Shown: in pieces, positions 15,278-24,054 of the stretch | Layout of the letters: every line of letters begins with the position of its first letter | Numbering within the stretch: position 1 is the first letter of the stretch | Assembly: GCA_016211945.1 (NCBI GenBank) | Contig: JACRHV010000006.1 | Coordinates: 110,723-146,092, forward strand | Reading direction: 5' to 3' | Origin: Minisyncoccota bacterium | GTDB taxonomy: Bacteria > Patescibacteriota > Microgenomatia > UBA1400 > UBA12028 | Length of the DNA stretch: 35,370 nucleotides | The notes under the pieces: model-generated | The model's database searches: none | The model's input: the letters and a program-made list of their open reading frames with translations, nothing else | Told to the model about the DNA's origin: nothing | Position numbers and translations under genes: made by a program

Positions 15278-15712
15278 ATGTCCCTCCGCACACAGCTCAC
15301 CGATTCTATCAAAACCGCAATGAAGGCACACGACACCATAGCACTCGACGCACTTCGATATCTTCTTTCGCTTATCAAAAACGTCGAGATCGATACAAAA
15401 AAAGAATTAACAGATGAAGAGATTATTTCGCTTCTCCAAAAAGAAGTAAAAAAACGTCGAGAGGCTATTGATCAATTCAAAACAGCCGGTCGTCAAGAGC
15501 TTGTAGAAAAAGAGGAACAGCAATTAGTGATTCTTCTCCCATTTCTACCAAAACAACTTTCAGTAGAAGAAGTCGAAATAGAGGTGAAATCGCTTATTGA
15601 TGCACTACCAAACAAAGACATGTCTACTGCAATGCGCGAGATTATGCCAAAGTTTAAAGGGAGAGCGGACGGTAAACTCGTCTCAGATCTTGTGAAAAAA
15701 CTTCTCGCCTAA
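15278..15712 (+). CDS. GatB/YqeY domain protein
   Basis: 144 residues, the normal length of stand-alone YqeY proteins. Features: N-terminal helix LRTQLTDSIKTAMKAHD, then ALRYLLSLIKNVEID, EIISLLQKEVKKRREAI, ILLPFLPKQLS and the C-terminal MREIMPKFKGRADGKLV. YqeY resembles the tail domain of GatB, which binds tRNA in Asp/Glu-tRNA amidotransferase, so a tRNA-related role is possible but unproven. The start is set by homology and by the TATAAT box; the open frame upstream of it is not used. Convergent with superoxide dismutase, 8 nt between stops. Confidence 0.88.
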   Translation: MSLRTQLTDSIKTAMKAHDTIALDALRYLLSLIKNVEIDTKKELTDEEIISLLQKEVKKRREAIDQFKTAGRQELVEKEEQQLVILLPFLPKQLSVEEVEIEVKSLIDALPNKDMSTAMREIMPKFKGRADGKLVSDLVKKLLA

Positions 15713-15720
15713 AAACAAAA

Positions 15721-16326
15721 TTATTTCGAGTATCTTTCCGCAACTTTTTGCCAATCTACCACATTCCACCAATTCGTCACGTATTCTGGTCTACGATTTT
15801 GATATTTGAGATAATACGCGTGTTCCCACACATCCAATCCCAACAAAGGAGTTTTTCCTTCCATCAACGGACTATCTTGGTTTGTGGTAGAGTACACACT
15901 CAATGCCTTACTCGAGTCCATCACGAGCCATGCCCATCCGCTTCCAAATCTCCCGGCCGCCTCCTTGGCAAAAAGGTCCTTAAACGTGGTCATACTACTA
16001 AATGTTGTGGTCAACGCAGCCGCCAGTTCACCAGATGGCTCTCCGCCTTTTCCCGGTCCCATGCTTTCCCAAAATAACGTATGGTTCAGGTGACCACCGC
16101 CATGATTGCGAATGGCCATACGGATATCCTCCGGCACAGCATTCAAATCGCTCACGAAAGCCTCAACGGTTTTGTCGCCCAATTCTGGATGTTTTGCCAC
16201 CGCCTCATTCAATTTATCGATATATGCTTGATGGTGCTTCGTGTGGTGAATTTGCATGGTTTGTGCATCGATATATGGCTCGAGTGCTTCATACGCGTAC
16301 GGAAGTGTTGGTAGAGAAAATGGCAT
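15721..16326 (-). CDS. Fe/Mn superoxide dismutase
   Basis: 201 residues, typical length. Catalyses superoxide dismutation in the cytoplasm. The metal ligands are visible: His27 in [10 protein letters not shown], His82 in GHLNHTLFW, and Asp and His in [21 protein letters not shown] and the closing [11 protein letters not shown] are typical. The choice of Fe or Mn cannot be made safely by eye. A clear Shine-Dalgarno (AAAGGAG) precedes ATG 16326, so this gene is SD-led, unlike its divergent neighbour. It suggests the organism meets oxygen. Confidence 0.95.
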   Translation of the reverse strand: MPFSLPTLPYAYEALEPYIDAQTMQIHHTKHHQAYIDKLNEAVAKHPELGDKTVEAFVSDLNAVPEDIRMAIRNHGGGHLNHTLFWESMGPGKGGEPSGELAAALTTTFSSMTTFKDLFAKEAAGRFGSGWAWLVMDSSKALSVYSTTNQDSPLMEGKTPLLGLDVWEHAYYLKYQNRRPEYVTNWWNVVDWQKVAERYSK

Positions 16327-16343
16327 AAAACTCCTTTATATAT

Positions 16344-16372
16344 TTGCTGTTTTGTTTCTTCTAGGATAGCAT
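16344..16372 (+). promoter_or_regulatory. Sigma70-type promoter of the aldolase-mutY operon
   Basis: -35 TTGCTG (16344-16349), 17-bp spacer, -10 TAGCAT (16367-16372), 7 nt to ATG 16380. Confidence 0.5.
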
Positions 16373-16379
16373 AGTTCGC

Positions 16380-17228
16380 ATGACAGTGCGCGACCTTCAA
16401 ACACAATCCGGACATATTACCTTAGCACCATTTGATCAACGAGGTTCACTTGCAAAGTTGTTGGGCGTAGATCCAGCTTCGGATTCAGGAAAACAACAAC
16501 TTTCAGATCTCAAATCGGTATTTATGCAGACATTTTCTCCGTTCTGTTCGGCAGTTCTTGTTGATCCAGAATTTGGACTGCCGAGTATTCAAAAAAAAGA
16601 TCCACATGCCGCACTTTTATTATCGTTAGAAAAGTCTTCATATGACGCAGAAAACAAAGACGCGATGCCACAGTTTTATGAGGGATGGGGAGTACCCGAA
16701 ATTGTTGTGCGCAATGCTGCAGTGAAGCTTCTACTTTTTTATCATCCGGAAAGTACAACCGCTTTTCAAAAACGCCAACTCGTTGAAAGAATGTATAAAG
16801 AATCGAAACAATACAATGTGCCATTTTTACTTGAACCACTTCTCTATCCACCGCAACAATCAACACTTTCATCATTTGAAGCGCAACTTCAAATGGTTCG
16901 TGATTTTACTCCATTATGTGATGTACTCAAACTGGAATTTCCGTTAGGGGCAGAAGAAGCATTTGACGAGCAGACAGCCGCAAATTATTGCGACCAAATC
17001 ACAAAAACATCAACCGTTCCATGGATTTTACTTTCACGCGGAATGGGATATGAGCGATTTTCTCTCGCTCTGAGTACCGCAATGAAACATGGCGCACATG
17101 GATTTGCAGTTGGCAGAGCTATATGGAAAGAGGTTGGTGAGTATACAACACAAGAAGACCAATTTGCATTTGTTCGTACTACTGCAAAAGAACGACTGCA
17201 AAAATTAATTGAGATTGTGGAAGCATGA
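16380..17228 (+). CDS. LacD-like (tagatose-1,6-bisphosphate) aldolase family protein
   Basis: 282 residues. The N-terminal motif LAPFDQRGSLAKLLG is the signature of LacD and related class I aldolases. Lys184 in CDVLKLEFPLG matches the Schiff-base lysine region, and Lys116 in AVKLLLFYHP a second conserved Lys. LLSRGMGYERFSLALSTAMKHGAHGFAVGRAIW is the phosphate-binding end of a TIM barrel (here shown only by its key words SRG, GAHGFAVGRA). LacD enzymes split ketose-bisphosphates to triose phosphates; the true sugar substrate is uncertain. The gene overlaps mutY by ATGA, so the two are translated together, an unexpected pairing. Confidence 0.8.
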   Translation: MTVRDLQTQSGHITLAPFDQRGSLAKLLGVDPASDSGKQQLSDLKSVFMQTFSPFCSAVLVDPEFGLPSIQKKDPHAALLLSLEKSSYDAENKDAMPQFYEGWGVPEIVVRNAAVKLLLFYHPESTTAFQKRQLVERMYKESKQYNVPFLLEPLLYPPQQSTLSSFEAQLQMVRDFTPLCDVLKLEFPLGAEEAFDEQTAANYCDQITKTSTVPWILLSRGMGYERFSLALSTAMKHGAHGFAVGRAIWKEVGEYTTQEDQFAFVRTTAKERLQKLIEIVEA

Positions 17229-18211
17229 ATCGTGCTCTTTTCCAAAAAATTATTTTCGCTTGGTTTGAAAAACATGGGAGAGTGCTGCCATGGAGAGTGA
17301 AAAACCACGAAGATGCGCAACGTATGTCAGGTGTTCGCGAAACACTCGCGACCTATTTCACAAAAGCCTGGCGCCGTGACCCCTATCGTGTGATTGTTTC
17401 TGAACTCATGTTGCAACAAACACAGGTTGATCGCGTTCTTCCAAAGTTCGAGCACTTTATCAAAAGGTGGCCTACGGTACTCGATCTATCAAGAGCAAAA
17501 TTGTCTGAAGTTATGATTGAATGGCAAGGTTTGGGATACAACAGACGCGCACGATTTTTGCATGAAATGGCAAAACGTGTTGTTGAAAAATATAATGGTG
17601 TCTTTCCACAAACAGAAACAGAACTACGAACACTTCCCGGTATTGGAGAGTATACGGCACGCGCGGTGTTAGCATTTGCATATGGACAAGATATCGGTGT
17701 TATTGATACCAATATCAAACGCATTTTTGCTCGAGTTGAGCTTGGTGTTGAGGCAAATGCCATTCCAATTTCTCCAAAGGAATTTCAATCTTTTATCGAT
17801 TTTTCTGTGCCAAAACACCACGGAGATCCGTGGAACCAAGCACTTATGGATTTTGGTGCATTGGTGTGTACTGCAAAATCACCAAAATGTGATCACTGTC
17901 CAGCAAAAACACTGTGCATAGCTCAGCGTATAGCAGAGGAATACCGTGTAAAAACATATGCTGAATTTCTTAAAACTCCGCACCGCAACCAACAGAAAAA
18001 ACAATCAATTCCATTCGAACAAACGAATCGGTATTTTCGTGGACGTATTGTTGATAAATTGCGCGAATCTCCAATACACATGGAGGAACTACGTATGCAC
18101 ATGGAAACGAATCACGGTCTTTCAAGTAGAAAAAAATTCGGTGAGATTATTGAGTCACTTGTTCTTGATAAACTCATTTATATTCGAGGATCAAGAGCAT
18201 CACTCGATTAA
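17225..18211 (+). CDS. mutY: A/G-specific adenine glycosylase MutY-like, short, with an insertion
   Basis: 328 residues. Removes adenine mispaired with 8-oxoG. Visible: catalytic Glu60 in SELMLQQTQVDRV, helix-hairpin-helix LPGIGEYTARAV, catalytic Asp161 in VIDTNIKRI, and the [4Fe-4S] pattern C215-x6-C222-x2-C225-x5-C231. Between LPWR (21-24) and DPYRV (52-56), which normally almost touch, there is an extra segment of about 25 residues. The NUDIX-like 8-oxoG recognition domain is missing; instead about 90 residues with a winged-helix look end the chain. It is a likely client of the SUF system encoded nearby. The stop overlaps the stop of the convergent MFS gene (TTAA). Confidence 0.9.
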   Translation: MNRALFQKIIFAWFEKHGRVLPWRVKNHEDAQRMSGVRETLATYFTKAWRRDPYRVIVSELMLQQTQVDRVLPKFEHFIKRWPTVLDLSRAKLSEVMIEWQGLGYNRRARFLHEMAKRVVEKYNGVFPQTETELRTLPGIGEYTARAVLAFAYGQDIGVIDTNIKRIFARVELGVEANAIPISPKEFQSFIDFSVPKHHGDPWNQALMDFGALVCTAKSPKCDHCPAKTLCIAQRIAEEYRVKTYAEFLKTPHRNQQKKQSIPFEQTNRYFRGRIVDKLRESPIHMEELRMHMETNHGLSSRKKFGEIIESLVLDKLIYIRGSRASLD

Positions 18212-19497
18212 TAGAGAGATTCAATACGTTCTAATTCTTTTTGTGGCATCTGAATTTTTCGCGGAACAACGAGGAGCGCAATGAATGATGCGCTCATCAG
18301 CGTGAGGCCCATGACGCCGATTGTTTGCCGATCACCAACAACAGATGCAAGTGCTCCCGCGACCACAGGTCCCACAATATACGCGACACTGCCGGCAGAA
18401 TTCTGAAGTCCTATTAAATCATTGCCGGACTTTCCGATGCGCGCAATATAATCTTCGAACGTTGCGTAAATTTCTGGTCGTGCCACCGCCGCAAACACAG
18501 ATGAAAAGAAAACAACAAGAATCAGTGCAAGTGCTGATTCAACAATAAAGCACAACGCAAGTAATAACCCCGCAATGCCTCCCGATATAAACGCAATTCT
18601 CTTCTTCCCAAACGGTCGTGCTAATTTTCCTGCAAACAGTCCCATAAATAATGAAGGAAGCGTGTACATTGGAAGGAACAATCCCCCATAGATATGTGTT
18701 TCACGCAATCGTTCGGAAATGAGAGTTCCCACAGTCCAAAATGTAGAGTCGACCAAAATTGTCGTAAAGATAAACATATAGAGCGGCCATATTTTTTTCC
18801 ACAACACAGCCCAGACCCTCAGTTCTTGCAATGTCGAGATCTTTTTTGGTACAACGTATAAGGAATCACCCTCTTTCGGCGCATGGTGTAATCGGTATGA
18901 CTGCAGAAAAAGAATAAATCCGAACAATGCGACCGCAAAAAATCCTAGCGCCCCATAATGCGGAGCGTCCTCATGAATAGAAACGAGAAACGTCGCAACA
19001 AGAGGCCCAACAAAATACGCAAGCGACAGAATTGACTCTAATAGTCCCCAAGCTTTAGCATGTTCGTCCTTGTGAACGACTGTGTGGATAAAATGGAAAT
19101 CGGAAAATTTCATGAGTTCAAAATAAATACCCCATATCGCCATGGCGAAAAGAAGTACAGGAACCCAAGGAGGGACGGCAATAAAAGATAGTGGGAAGAG
19201 GAATGTGGTTGCAAATACACCAAAAAGAAAAAAGACAAATGTTTTTCCATGAAACCATTGAGCAAAAAACATGTCACAGAAAAATCCGACAAACGATGAG
19301 AAAGAAATAATCATTCCCATGAGAAGCTCACTACTCACATGGCGTTCAATCTCAACAGGAGCAATATACGACATAATAGCGTCTGCAAAACAGAGAAAAA
19401 ACGAGATGAGTGCGTACACAATAATAGGAGGAAACCAAGACTTTATACTGAATGGAGGTGTATTCTTTCGTCGTAAGAAAGTGGAGAAACCAATCAT
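18208..19497 (-). CDS. Major facilitator superfamily transporter
   Basis: 429 residues from ATG 19497, with about 12 hydrophobic helices separated by short polar loops. Loop motifs such as GLFAGKLARPFGKKRIAFISG and the corresponding first-half loop (DMFFAQWFHGKTF) fit the MFS pattern between helices 2/3 and 8/9. The substrate cannot be told. The open frame extends 17 codons further upstream, but the ATG at 19497 is favoured because a TATCAT box ends exactly 6 nt before it. The gene is divergent from the nuclease gene at 19585. Confidence 0.85.
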   Translation of the reverse strand: MIGFSTFLRRKNTPPFSIKSWFPPIIVYALISFFLCFADAIMSYIAPVEIERHVSSELLMGMIISFSSFVGFFCDMFFAQWFHGKTFVFFLFGVFATTFLFPLSFIAVPPWVPVLLFAMAIWGIYFELMKFSDFHFIHTVVHKDEHAKAWGLLESILSLAYFVGPLVATFLVSIHEDAPHYGALGFFAVALFGFILFLQSYRLHHAPKEGDSLYVVPKKISTLQELRVWAVLWKKIWPLYMFIFTTILVDSTFWTVGTLISERLRETHIYGGLFLPMYTLPSLFMGLFAGKLARPFGKKRIAFISGGIAGLLLALCFIVESALALILVVFFSSVFAAVARPEIYATFEDYIARIGKSGNDLIGLQNSAGSVAYIVGPVVAGALASVVGDRQTIGVMGLTLMSASFIALLVVPRKIQMPQKELERIESLY

Positions 19498-19503
19498 TTT
19501 TCT

Positions 19504-19509
19504 ATGATA
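19504..19509 (-). promoter_or_regulatory. -10 box, leaderless start of MFS gene
   Basis: TATCAT on the minus strand ends 6 nt before ATG 19497 and decides this start. Confidence 0.4.
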
Positions 19510-19547
19510 CAAAGTGGTAGAGTGATTGCATAGTCTACAGTTACTCA

Positions 19548-19576
19548 TTGAAAAAGAACGAATAATTCTGTAGGCT
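19548..19576 (+). promoter_or_regulatory. Sigma70-type promoter of nuclease gene
   Basis: -35 TTGAAA (19548-19553), 17-bp spacer, -10 TAGGCT (19571-19576), 8 nt to ATG 19585. Confidence 0.5.
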
Positions 19577-19584
19577 CAACTGTT

Positions 19585-20169
19585 ATGCTTCAAGTCTTTT
19601 TAGATGTGGAAACACAAAAGTCATTTGATCAGGTGGGTGGGAATTTTCCCGACCGTCTCGGCATTTCCTTCGTTGGTATTTGCATGCGAGAGGGATTTGA
19701 TGGAAAAGGGAAAATGGAGGGATTTTTTGAACAGGATCTTCCAAAACTTTGGCCAATTGTCGAACACGCGGATGTGATTGTAGGCTTTAACATTGTGAGT
19801 TTTGATATAGAAACATTTCGTCCGTATTACTCTGGAAATTTAGCACATTGGCCAGTTTTAGACATGTTGGATCGATTTAAGGAAGCCACCGGTCACCGCG
19901 TGAGTTTAGATTCGATTGCGGGACAAACACTTGGAGTACACAAGAGCGGATCTGGACTCGATGCACTCGAATTTTATGCAAAAAAACAATTCGATAAGCT
20001 GTCATCATACTGTTTGAAAGATGTGGAAATTACCCGAGATGTGTACGATTACGGAAGAACTAAAGGAAAAGTAAAGTTTATGAACAAATGGAATCGTCTC
20101 ATTGAAACAGCTGTTGATTTCAGTTTTTCGCCAACAAAAACTTCAGGTGTGCAGATGACACTATTGTAA
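19585..20169 (+). CDS. RNase H-like (DnaQ/YprB-type) 3'-5' exonuclease domain protein
   Basis: 194 residues. The DEDD-type exonuclease motifs are readable: ExoI FLDVET (Asp7, Glu9), ExoII VGFNIVSFDIETF (Asp74) and ExoIII SYCLKDVEITRDVY (Asp146). This matches the predicted RNase H-like exonuclease family seen in YprB and in some helicase-associated proteins. Whether it acts on DNA or RNA is not known. No fused polymerase or helicase domain is present. The end overlaps the convergent kinase-like gene by 9 nt. Confidence 0.82.
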   Translation: MLQVFLDVETQKSFDQVGGNFPDRLGISFVGICMREGFDGKGKMEGFFEQDLPKLWPIVEHADVIVGFNIVSFDIETFRPYYSGNLAHWPVLDMLDRFKEATGHRVSLDSIAGQTLGVHKSGSGLDALEFYAKKQFDKLSSYCLKDVEITRDVYDYGRTKGKVKFMNKWNRLIETAVDFSFSPTKTSGVQMTLL

Positions 20170-21105
20170 TAACTGGATTTCTTTTTTAGCGCGATGGAGT
20201 GTACGTAGTCTTCCTCGAGTGACTTCCTCAACAATTTGTTGAGTGTCCGAAAGCATATTCAATTTTTTCGCGTGATGTTGACCATAAAGGTGATGAAGTC
20301 CTTTTAATGTTTTGTAGGCAACACAACGCCAAAAATATAGATGTATTTGATGGTCTTTCAAATGTTCAGCAGCATGAAACGCATCAAGAAAGCTATCTTG
20401 TTTTTGTTCAGATAAGCAAAACCTGGAGTATATTCTCGCCTCATCCCATCCAGGACGGGCAAGTCCAAAGGTCTCAAGATCAATGAGTTGTACGTGATGT
20501 TCATTGCGAATAGTGACGACATTCCAATTTTGATGGTGTGCATCTCGATGTGCCGACAATCTTGGTAATGTTAAGGCGGGTGAAGTTTTCTGCATCAGAG
20601 CTTGAAAAGAATCTTCAGTGAGATCCTCTAATACATTATTTGGAATATCGGCATATGCGTGTTGAATGCGCGGTAAAAAATATTCATCACGATCGTCATC
20701 AAGGCTCTCTGGAAATAAAGAAGAGGGAATGCATTGTCTTATCGATTCAAATGCTTGCAGTATTGTTGGAAAAATATAGGGTTCATATCCGGGTGTTCCC
20801 GCTCCGTAACTTTCAGTAAATGAATGTTGATGCTGTGGAAAAGCGGGAAGAGAAATGAGTGAACTTATTCCCGCGAATTCTTTTCGAAAAAGGAAGGGAA
20901 TATGGATAGGAGGTTTTCCGCGTAATAATTCTAAAACATATGGGGCTAATACTTCATAGACATGAAGTTCATGGGGTGTAAGTTTTTTCTCAACACGCAT
21001 ACCATCCTCCGTGAGAATGGTAGTATTTCTGCCGTGTGTAGTATTTTTTCCGGCATCATCACCACCGCCTACTCCTTTTTCAATAAAAATTAGACGGTGT
21101 GGCAT
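20161..21105 (-). CDS. APH/choline-kinase-like phosphotransferase
   Basis: 314 residues. The kinase-like catalytic loop is LSAHRDAHHQNWNVV, matching the H-x-D-x(4)-N pattern of aminoglycoside and choline kinases. The metal-binding motif follows as VQLIDLETFGLARPGWDEAR, where Asp coordinates Mg-ATP. The N-terminal lobe is short, with a possible ATP-binding Lys in RVEKKLT. The target, a small molecule or sugar, is unknown; resistance is only one of several options. A TAGAAT box lies 8 nt before ATG. Confidence 0.75.
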   Translation of the reverse strand: MPHRLIFIEKGVGGGDDAGKNTTHGRNTTILTEDGMRVEKKLTPHELHVYEVLAPYVLELLRGKPPIHIPFLFRKEFAGISSLISLPAFPQHQHSFTESYGAGTPGYEPYIFPTILQAFESIRQCIPSSLFPESLDDDRDEYFLPRIQHAYADIPNNVLEDLTEDSFQALMQKTSPALTLPRLSAHRDAHHQNWNVVTIRNEHHVQLIDLETFGLARPGWDEARIYSRFCLSEQKQDSFLDAFHAAEHLKDHQIHLYFWRCVAYKTLKGLHHLYGQHHAKKLNMLSDTQQIVEEVTRGRLRTLHRAKKEIQLLQ

Positions 21106-21134
21106 AGAGTTAGATTCTAACAGATCAAAATGAA

Positions 21135-21326
21135 CTAATATAACTGAATCAAATCAGAAGCTATAAGGAAGAGAGAGACAGCTGAGCAAGTAGACCCAAA
21201 CAAAAGTGATACGAGAATAATTGTTCTTACCATTTTCATATCAGCCTCCACTCCAAAAGTGTCAGCGGAAAAAGGACGCATAACCATTTCCCGAAGTAGC
21301 TGATGAAGCTCTTTTTCTTCAGACAT
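21135..21326 (-). CDS. Small single-TM protein
   Basis: 63 residues. The first 32 are polar (EEKELHQLLREMV) and are followed by one hydrophobic helix of about 22 residues (TIILVSLLFGSTCSAVSLFLI). A TATAAT box (21343-21338) lies 11 nt before ATG, supporting a real gene. It is divergent from the NUDIX gene, with 54 nt between the starts, and lies 29 nt before the kinase-like gene in the same direction. No family recognised. Confidence 0.55.
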   Translation of the reverse strand: MSEEKELHQLLREMVMRPFSADTFGVEADMKMVRTIILVSLLFGSTCSAVSLFLIASDLIQLY

Positions 21327-21365
21327 ATGATGCCCATATTATACCCGAACATATCAAGTTTCTCA

Positions 21366-21374
21366 TGGTATACT
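21366..21374 (+). promoter_or_regulatory. Extended -10 promoter of NUDIX-suf operon
   Basis: TGG-TATACT ends 6 nt before ATG 21381. It is the best candidate promoter for NUDIX-sufC-sufB-sufD. Confidence 0.5.
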
Positions 21375-21380
21375 TCCTGT

Positions 21381-21887
21381 ATGAAACTCCAAAATATTTC
21401 CGCAGACCGCTGTCTCACAGCCGCAGGCTTCCTTGTACACAAAGACAAAATTCTATTAATCAAGCACAAAATGCTTGGGATTTGGCTTGCTCCAGGCGGA
21501 CATGTAGAGCCAAATGAACTTCCACACCACGCTGCCGAACGTGAGTTTTTTGAGGAAACAGGAGTTAGGGTTCAAGCAATTACTGCATTCCCAACGTTGC
21601 CTTCGCTAGAATCGGAAAATCTTCCACTTCCTTTTGCATATAACCTTCATTGGATCAATAAACCAGGAGAGAAAAAGGCGCGGTCAAATGGAAAAATCTG
21701 TGGCCAGCACTATGTTTTTGCTTTTTTTGTCGAACCAGTTAGTGCGATAAAACTCAGCGATGCTGATGATGGAGTGGACGCGGTACGATGGTTTACTCGG
21801 GAAGAAGTGAAAAAGATTGAAACGCGAGATGGACTTCGGCAAGAAATGATCTATGTCCTCGATCACTATCCAAAACGTACCGAATAG
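21381..21887 (+). CDS. NUDIX hydrolase
   Basis: 168 residues from ATG 21381, chosen because a promoter ends 6 nt before it. The Nudix box is complete: GHVEPNE, then seven residues, REFFEETGV, matching G-x5-E-x7-RE-U-x-EE-x-G-U. Such enzymes hydrolyse nucleoside diphosphates linked to another group; the exact substrate is unknown. sufC follows after 12 nt, so the gene heads the suf operon. A link to Fe-S assembly is not established and the grouping may only reflect shared housekeeping transcription. Confidence 0.9.
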   Translation: MKLQNISADRCLTAAGFLVHKDKILLIKHKMLGIWLAPGGHVEPNELPHHAAEREFFEETGVRVQAITAFPTLPSLESENLPLPFAYNLHWINKPGEKKARSNGKICGQHYVFAFFVEPVSAIKLSDADDGVDAVRWFTREEVKKIETRDGLRQEMIYVLDHYPKRTE

Positions 21888-21899
21888 AGGAAAGAAAAC

Positions 21900-22628
21900 A
21901 TGCTAAAGATACACAATGTGCAGGTTTCCGTCGAGGGAAAACACATTCTCAATGGAGTAGACATTGAAATAAAGCCCGGTGAAATTCATGCAATCATGGG
22001 CCCAAACGGCAGTGGCAAGTCTACGTTGGCATATACACTTGCTGGGCATCCAAAATACCATGTGGATGGTGGGGAAATAGGATTAGATGGAATCAACATA
22101 CTTGACCAGTCGCCAGATCTCCGGGCGCGCTCGGGCCTTTTCCTTGCATTCCAGTATCCCGTGGAGATTGCTGGAGTTTCTGTGCAAAACTTCTTGCGTG
22201 TAGCATATGAAGCAAAATTCGGCAAGCTCAAAAGCATTATAGAATTTCGCAAGCACCTGCAAGAATTAGCAGAAGAACTTCATGTCAAAAAAGAATTAGT
22301 TGAGCGTAGTCTAAACGATGGATTTTCCGGTGGCGAAAAAAAGCGCGTCGAGATTTTGCAGATGGCAGCCCTGCAGCCAAAGTATGCGGTACTCGATGAG
22401 ACGGACTCAGGATTAGATGTTGATGCAATTAAAACCATTGCGGAAGGTGTGCGAGCAATTGTGAAAAAACACAAAACCGGTGTGATTGTTATTACACACT
22501 ATCAACGTATTCTCAAATATCTTAAACCGGATAAGGTGCATGTCATGGTCAAAGGAAAAATTATCAAAAGCGGCGGAAAAAGTTTTGCACAAGAACTCGA
22601 AAAAAGCGGGTACGCGGCATATGTCTAG
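21900..22628 (+). CDS. sufC: SufC, ABC ATPase of Fe-S cluster assembly
   Basis: 242 residues, usual length. SufC powers the SufBCD scaffold. Walker A GPNGSGKST (34-42), signature FSGGEKKRVE, Walker B YAVLDETDSGLD and the switch His in VIVITHY are all present. The SufC-typical AFQYPVEIAGVS and FLRVAYEAK stretches are clear. An AGAGGAAAG ribosome site lies upstream. Its last 8 nt overlap sufB in another frame, so sufB translation is probably coupled. Confidence 0.96.
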   Translation: MLKIHNVQVSVEGKHILNGVDIEIKPGEIHAIMGPNGSGKSTLAYTLAGHPKYHVDGGEIGLDGINILDQSPDLRARSGLFLAFQYPVEIAGVSVQNFLRVAYEAKFGKLKSIIEFRKHLQELAEELHVKKELVERSLNDGFSGGEKKRVEILQMAALQPKYAVLDETDSGLDVDAIKTIAEGVRAIVKKHKTGVIVITHYQRILKYLKPDKVHVMVKGKIIKSGGKSFAQELEKSGYAAYV

Positions 22629-24054
22629 ATTCGCTCCCATTCAGCACCCTCAACCTCAAAACAATGCGGTGATTTCTGATACCTACTCGCTCGGTTTTTC
22701 CGATCCAACAGATTCGTATGCACTGCACTCAAAAAAAGGGCTGGATGTAGCGATGATTGAACGAATCTCCGCAGAAAAAGATGAACCTGCGTGGATGTTG
22801 GCTACACGATTAGAGGCGTACAAAACATTTTTAGCAAAACCCCATCACGTCTGGCTTCCTGGGACGCACGTACTCAACTTTGAAGATATTTCATACTACT
22901 TAAAACCTGTGAATACTCGCCCGCAATCATGGGACGATGTTCCGGCCTATATCAAAAACACCTTTGACCGTATTGGTGTTCCGCAAGCAGAGCGTGATCA
23001 TTTGGCGGGACTTACCGCGCAGTACGAAAGCGAGAAAATCTACGGAAGTATTAAGAAGATTTGGGCGGATAAAGGCGTGATTTTTTTGAGTATGGATGAA
23101 GGTTTGAAACAGTACCCCGATTTAGTACAAGAATATTTTGGCAAAGTGATTCCAACTGGAGACAATAAGTTTTCAGCATTAAATACCGCATGTTGGTCCG
23201 GCGGGTCATTTGTGTATGTGCCAAAAGGTGTTCACATTGATTTGCCATTGCAAACCTATTTCAGAATTAACGCACAAAATGCGGGACAGTTTGAGCGAAC
23301 ATTGATTATCGCTGATGAGGGGAGTCAAGTAACCTATGCAGAAGGATGTTCGAGTCCGAGCTACTCCACCGCCAGTCTCCATGCCGCAGTGGTAGAAATC
23401 TTTGTGAAAAAAGGCGCACGCGTGCAGTACATTACGGTCCAGAATTGGTACAAGGATGTCTATAACTTGGTGACCAAACGTGCCTGGGTTGAGGAAGAGG
23501 GCCACATGGAGTGGTTGGATTGCAACTTGGGGAGTAAATTAACCGTGAAATATCCATCCTTTATCTTGGCAGGCAAAGGCGCGCGTGGAGAAACAATGTC
23601 TATTGCGGTCGCAAGTGGTGACCAACACCAGGATACCGGAAGCAAGGCAATCCATTTGGCTCCATATACTTCATCCACAATTATCAGTAAATCTATTTGT
23701 AAGGGGGGTGGGCGGACAACATACCGTGGCATGGTAAACATTGGGCCGAATGCGCACGGAAGTAAAAACAAAGTCGTGTGCGATGCATTGATTTTTGATC
23801 CAGAATCTCGGTCTGATACTTATCCGACTGAACGTGTGTTTACCAACGATGTTTCATTAGAGCATGAGGCAACTGTTTCTCGCATTGGCGAGGATCAGCT
23901 GTTTTATCTCATTAGTCGTGGTCTGACCGAGGAAGAGGCGGGCAAAATGATTGTGCGTGGATTCGCCGAACCATTGGTAAAAAAATTGCCGATGGAGTTT
24001 GCGGTAGAGATGAATCGATTGATTGATTTAGAGATGGAAGGATCGGTAGGATGA
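22621..24054 (+). CDS. sufB: SufB, Fe-S cluster scaffold
   Basis: 477 residues from ATG 22621, matching SufB homologues in length. The open frame extends upstream across sufC, but those codons do not look like SufB. Conserved blocks: FSALNTACWSGGSFVYVPKGVH, split here into CWSGGS and PKGVHI, then YAEGCSSP (Cys243), CKGGGRTTYRG, SKNKVVCDAL (Cys387) and LEHEATVSRIGEDQLFYL (His415). These residues are implicated in persulfide transfer and cluster assembly at the SufB-SufD interface. It overlaps sufC by 8 nt and sufD by ATGA. Confidence 0.96.
   Translation: MSRFAPIQHPQPQNNAVISDTYSLGFSDPTDSYALHSKKGLDVAMIERISAEKDEPAWMLATRLEAYKTFLAKPHHVWLPGTHVLNFEDISYYLKPVNTRPQSWDDVPAYIKNTFDRIGVPQAERDHLAGLTAQYESEKIYGSIKKIWADKGVIFLSMDEGLKQYPDLVQEYFGKVIPTGDNKFSALNTACWSGGSFVYVPKGVHIDLPLQTYFRINAQNAGQFERTLIIADEGSQVTYAEGCSSPSYSTASLHAAVVEIFVKKGARVQYITVQNWYKDVYNLVTKRAWVEEEGHMEWLDCNLGSKLTVKYPSFILAGKGARGETMSIAVASGDQHQDTGSKAIHLAPYTSSTIISKSICKGGGRTTYRGMVNIGPNAHGSKNKVVCDALIFDPESRSDTYPTERVFTNDVSLEHEATVSRIGEDQLFYLISRGLTEEEAGKMIVRGFAEPLVKKLPMEFAVEMNRLIDLEMEGSVG

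Noticed and set aside
22486-22620. Upstream extension of the sufB frame
   Set aside because: Lies inside sufC and does not resemble the SufB N-terminus; ATG 22621 gives the normal SufB length.
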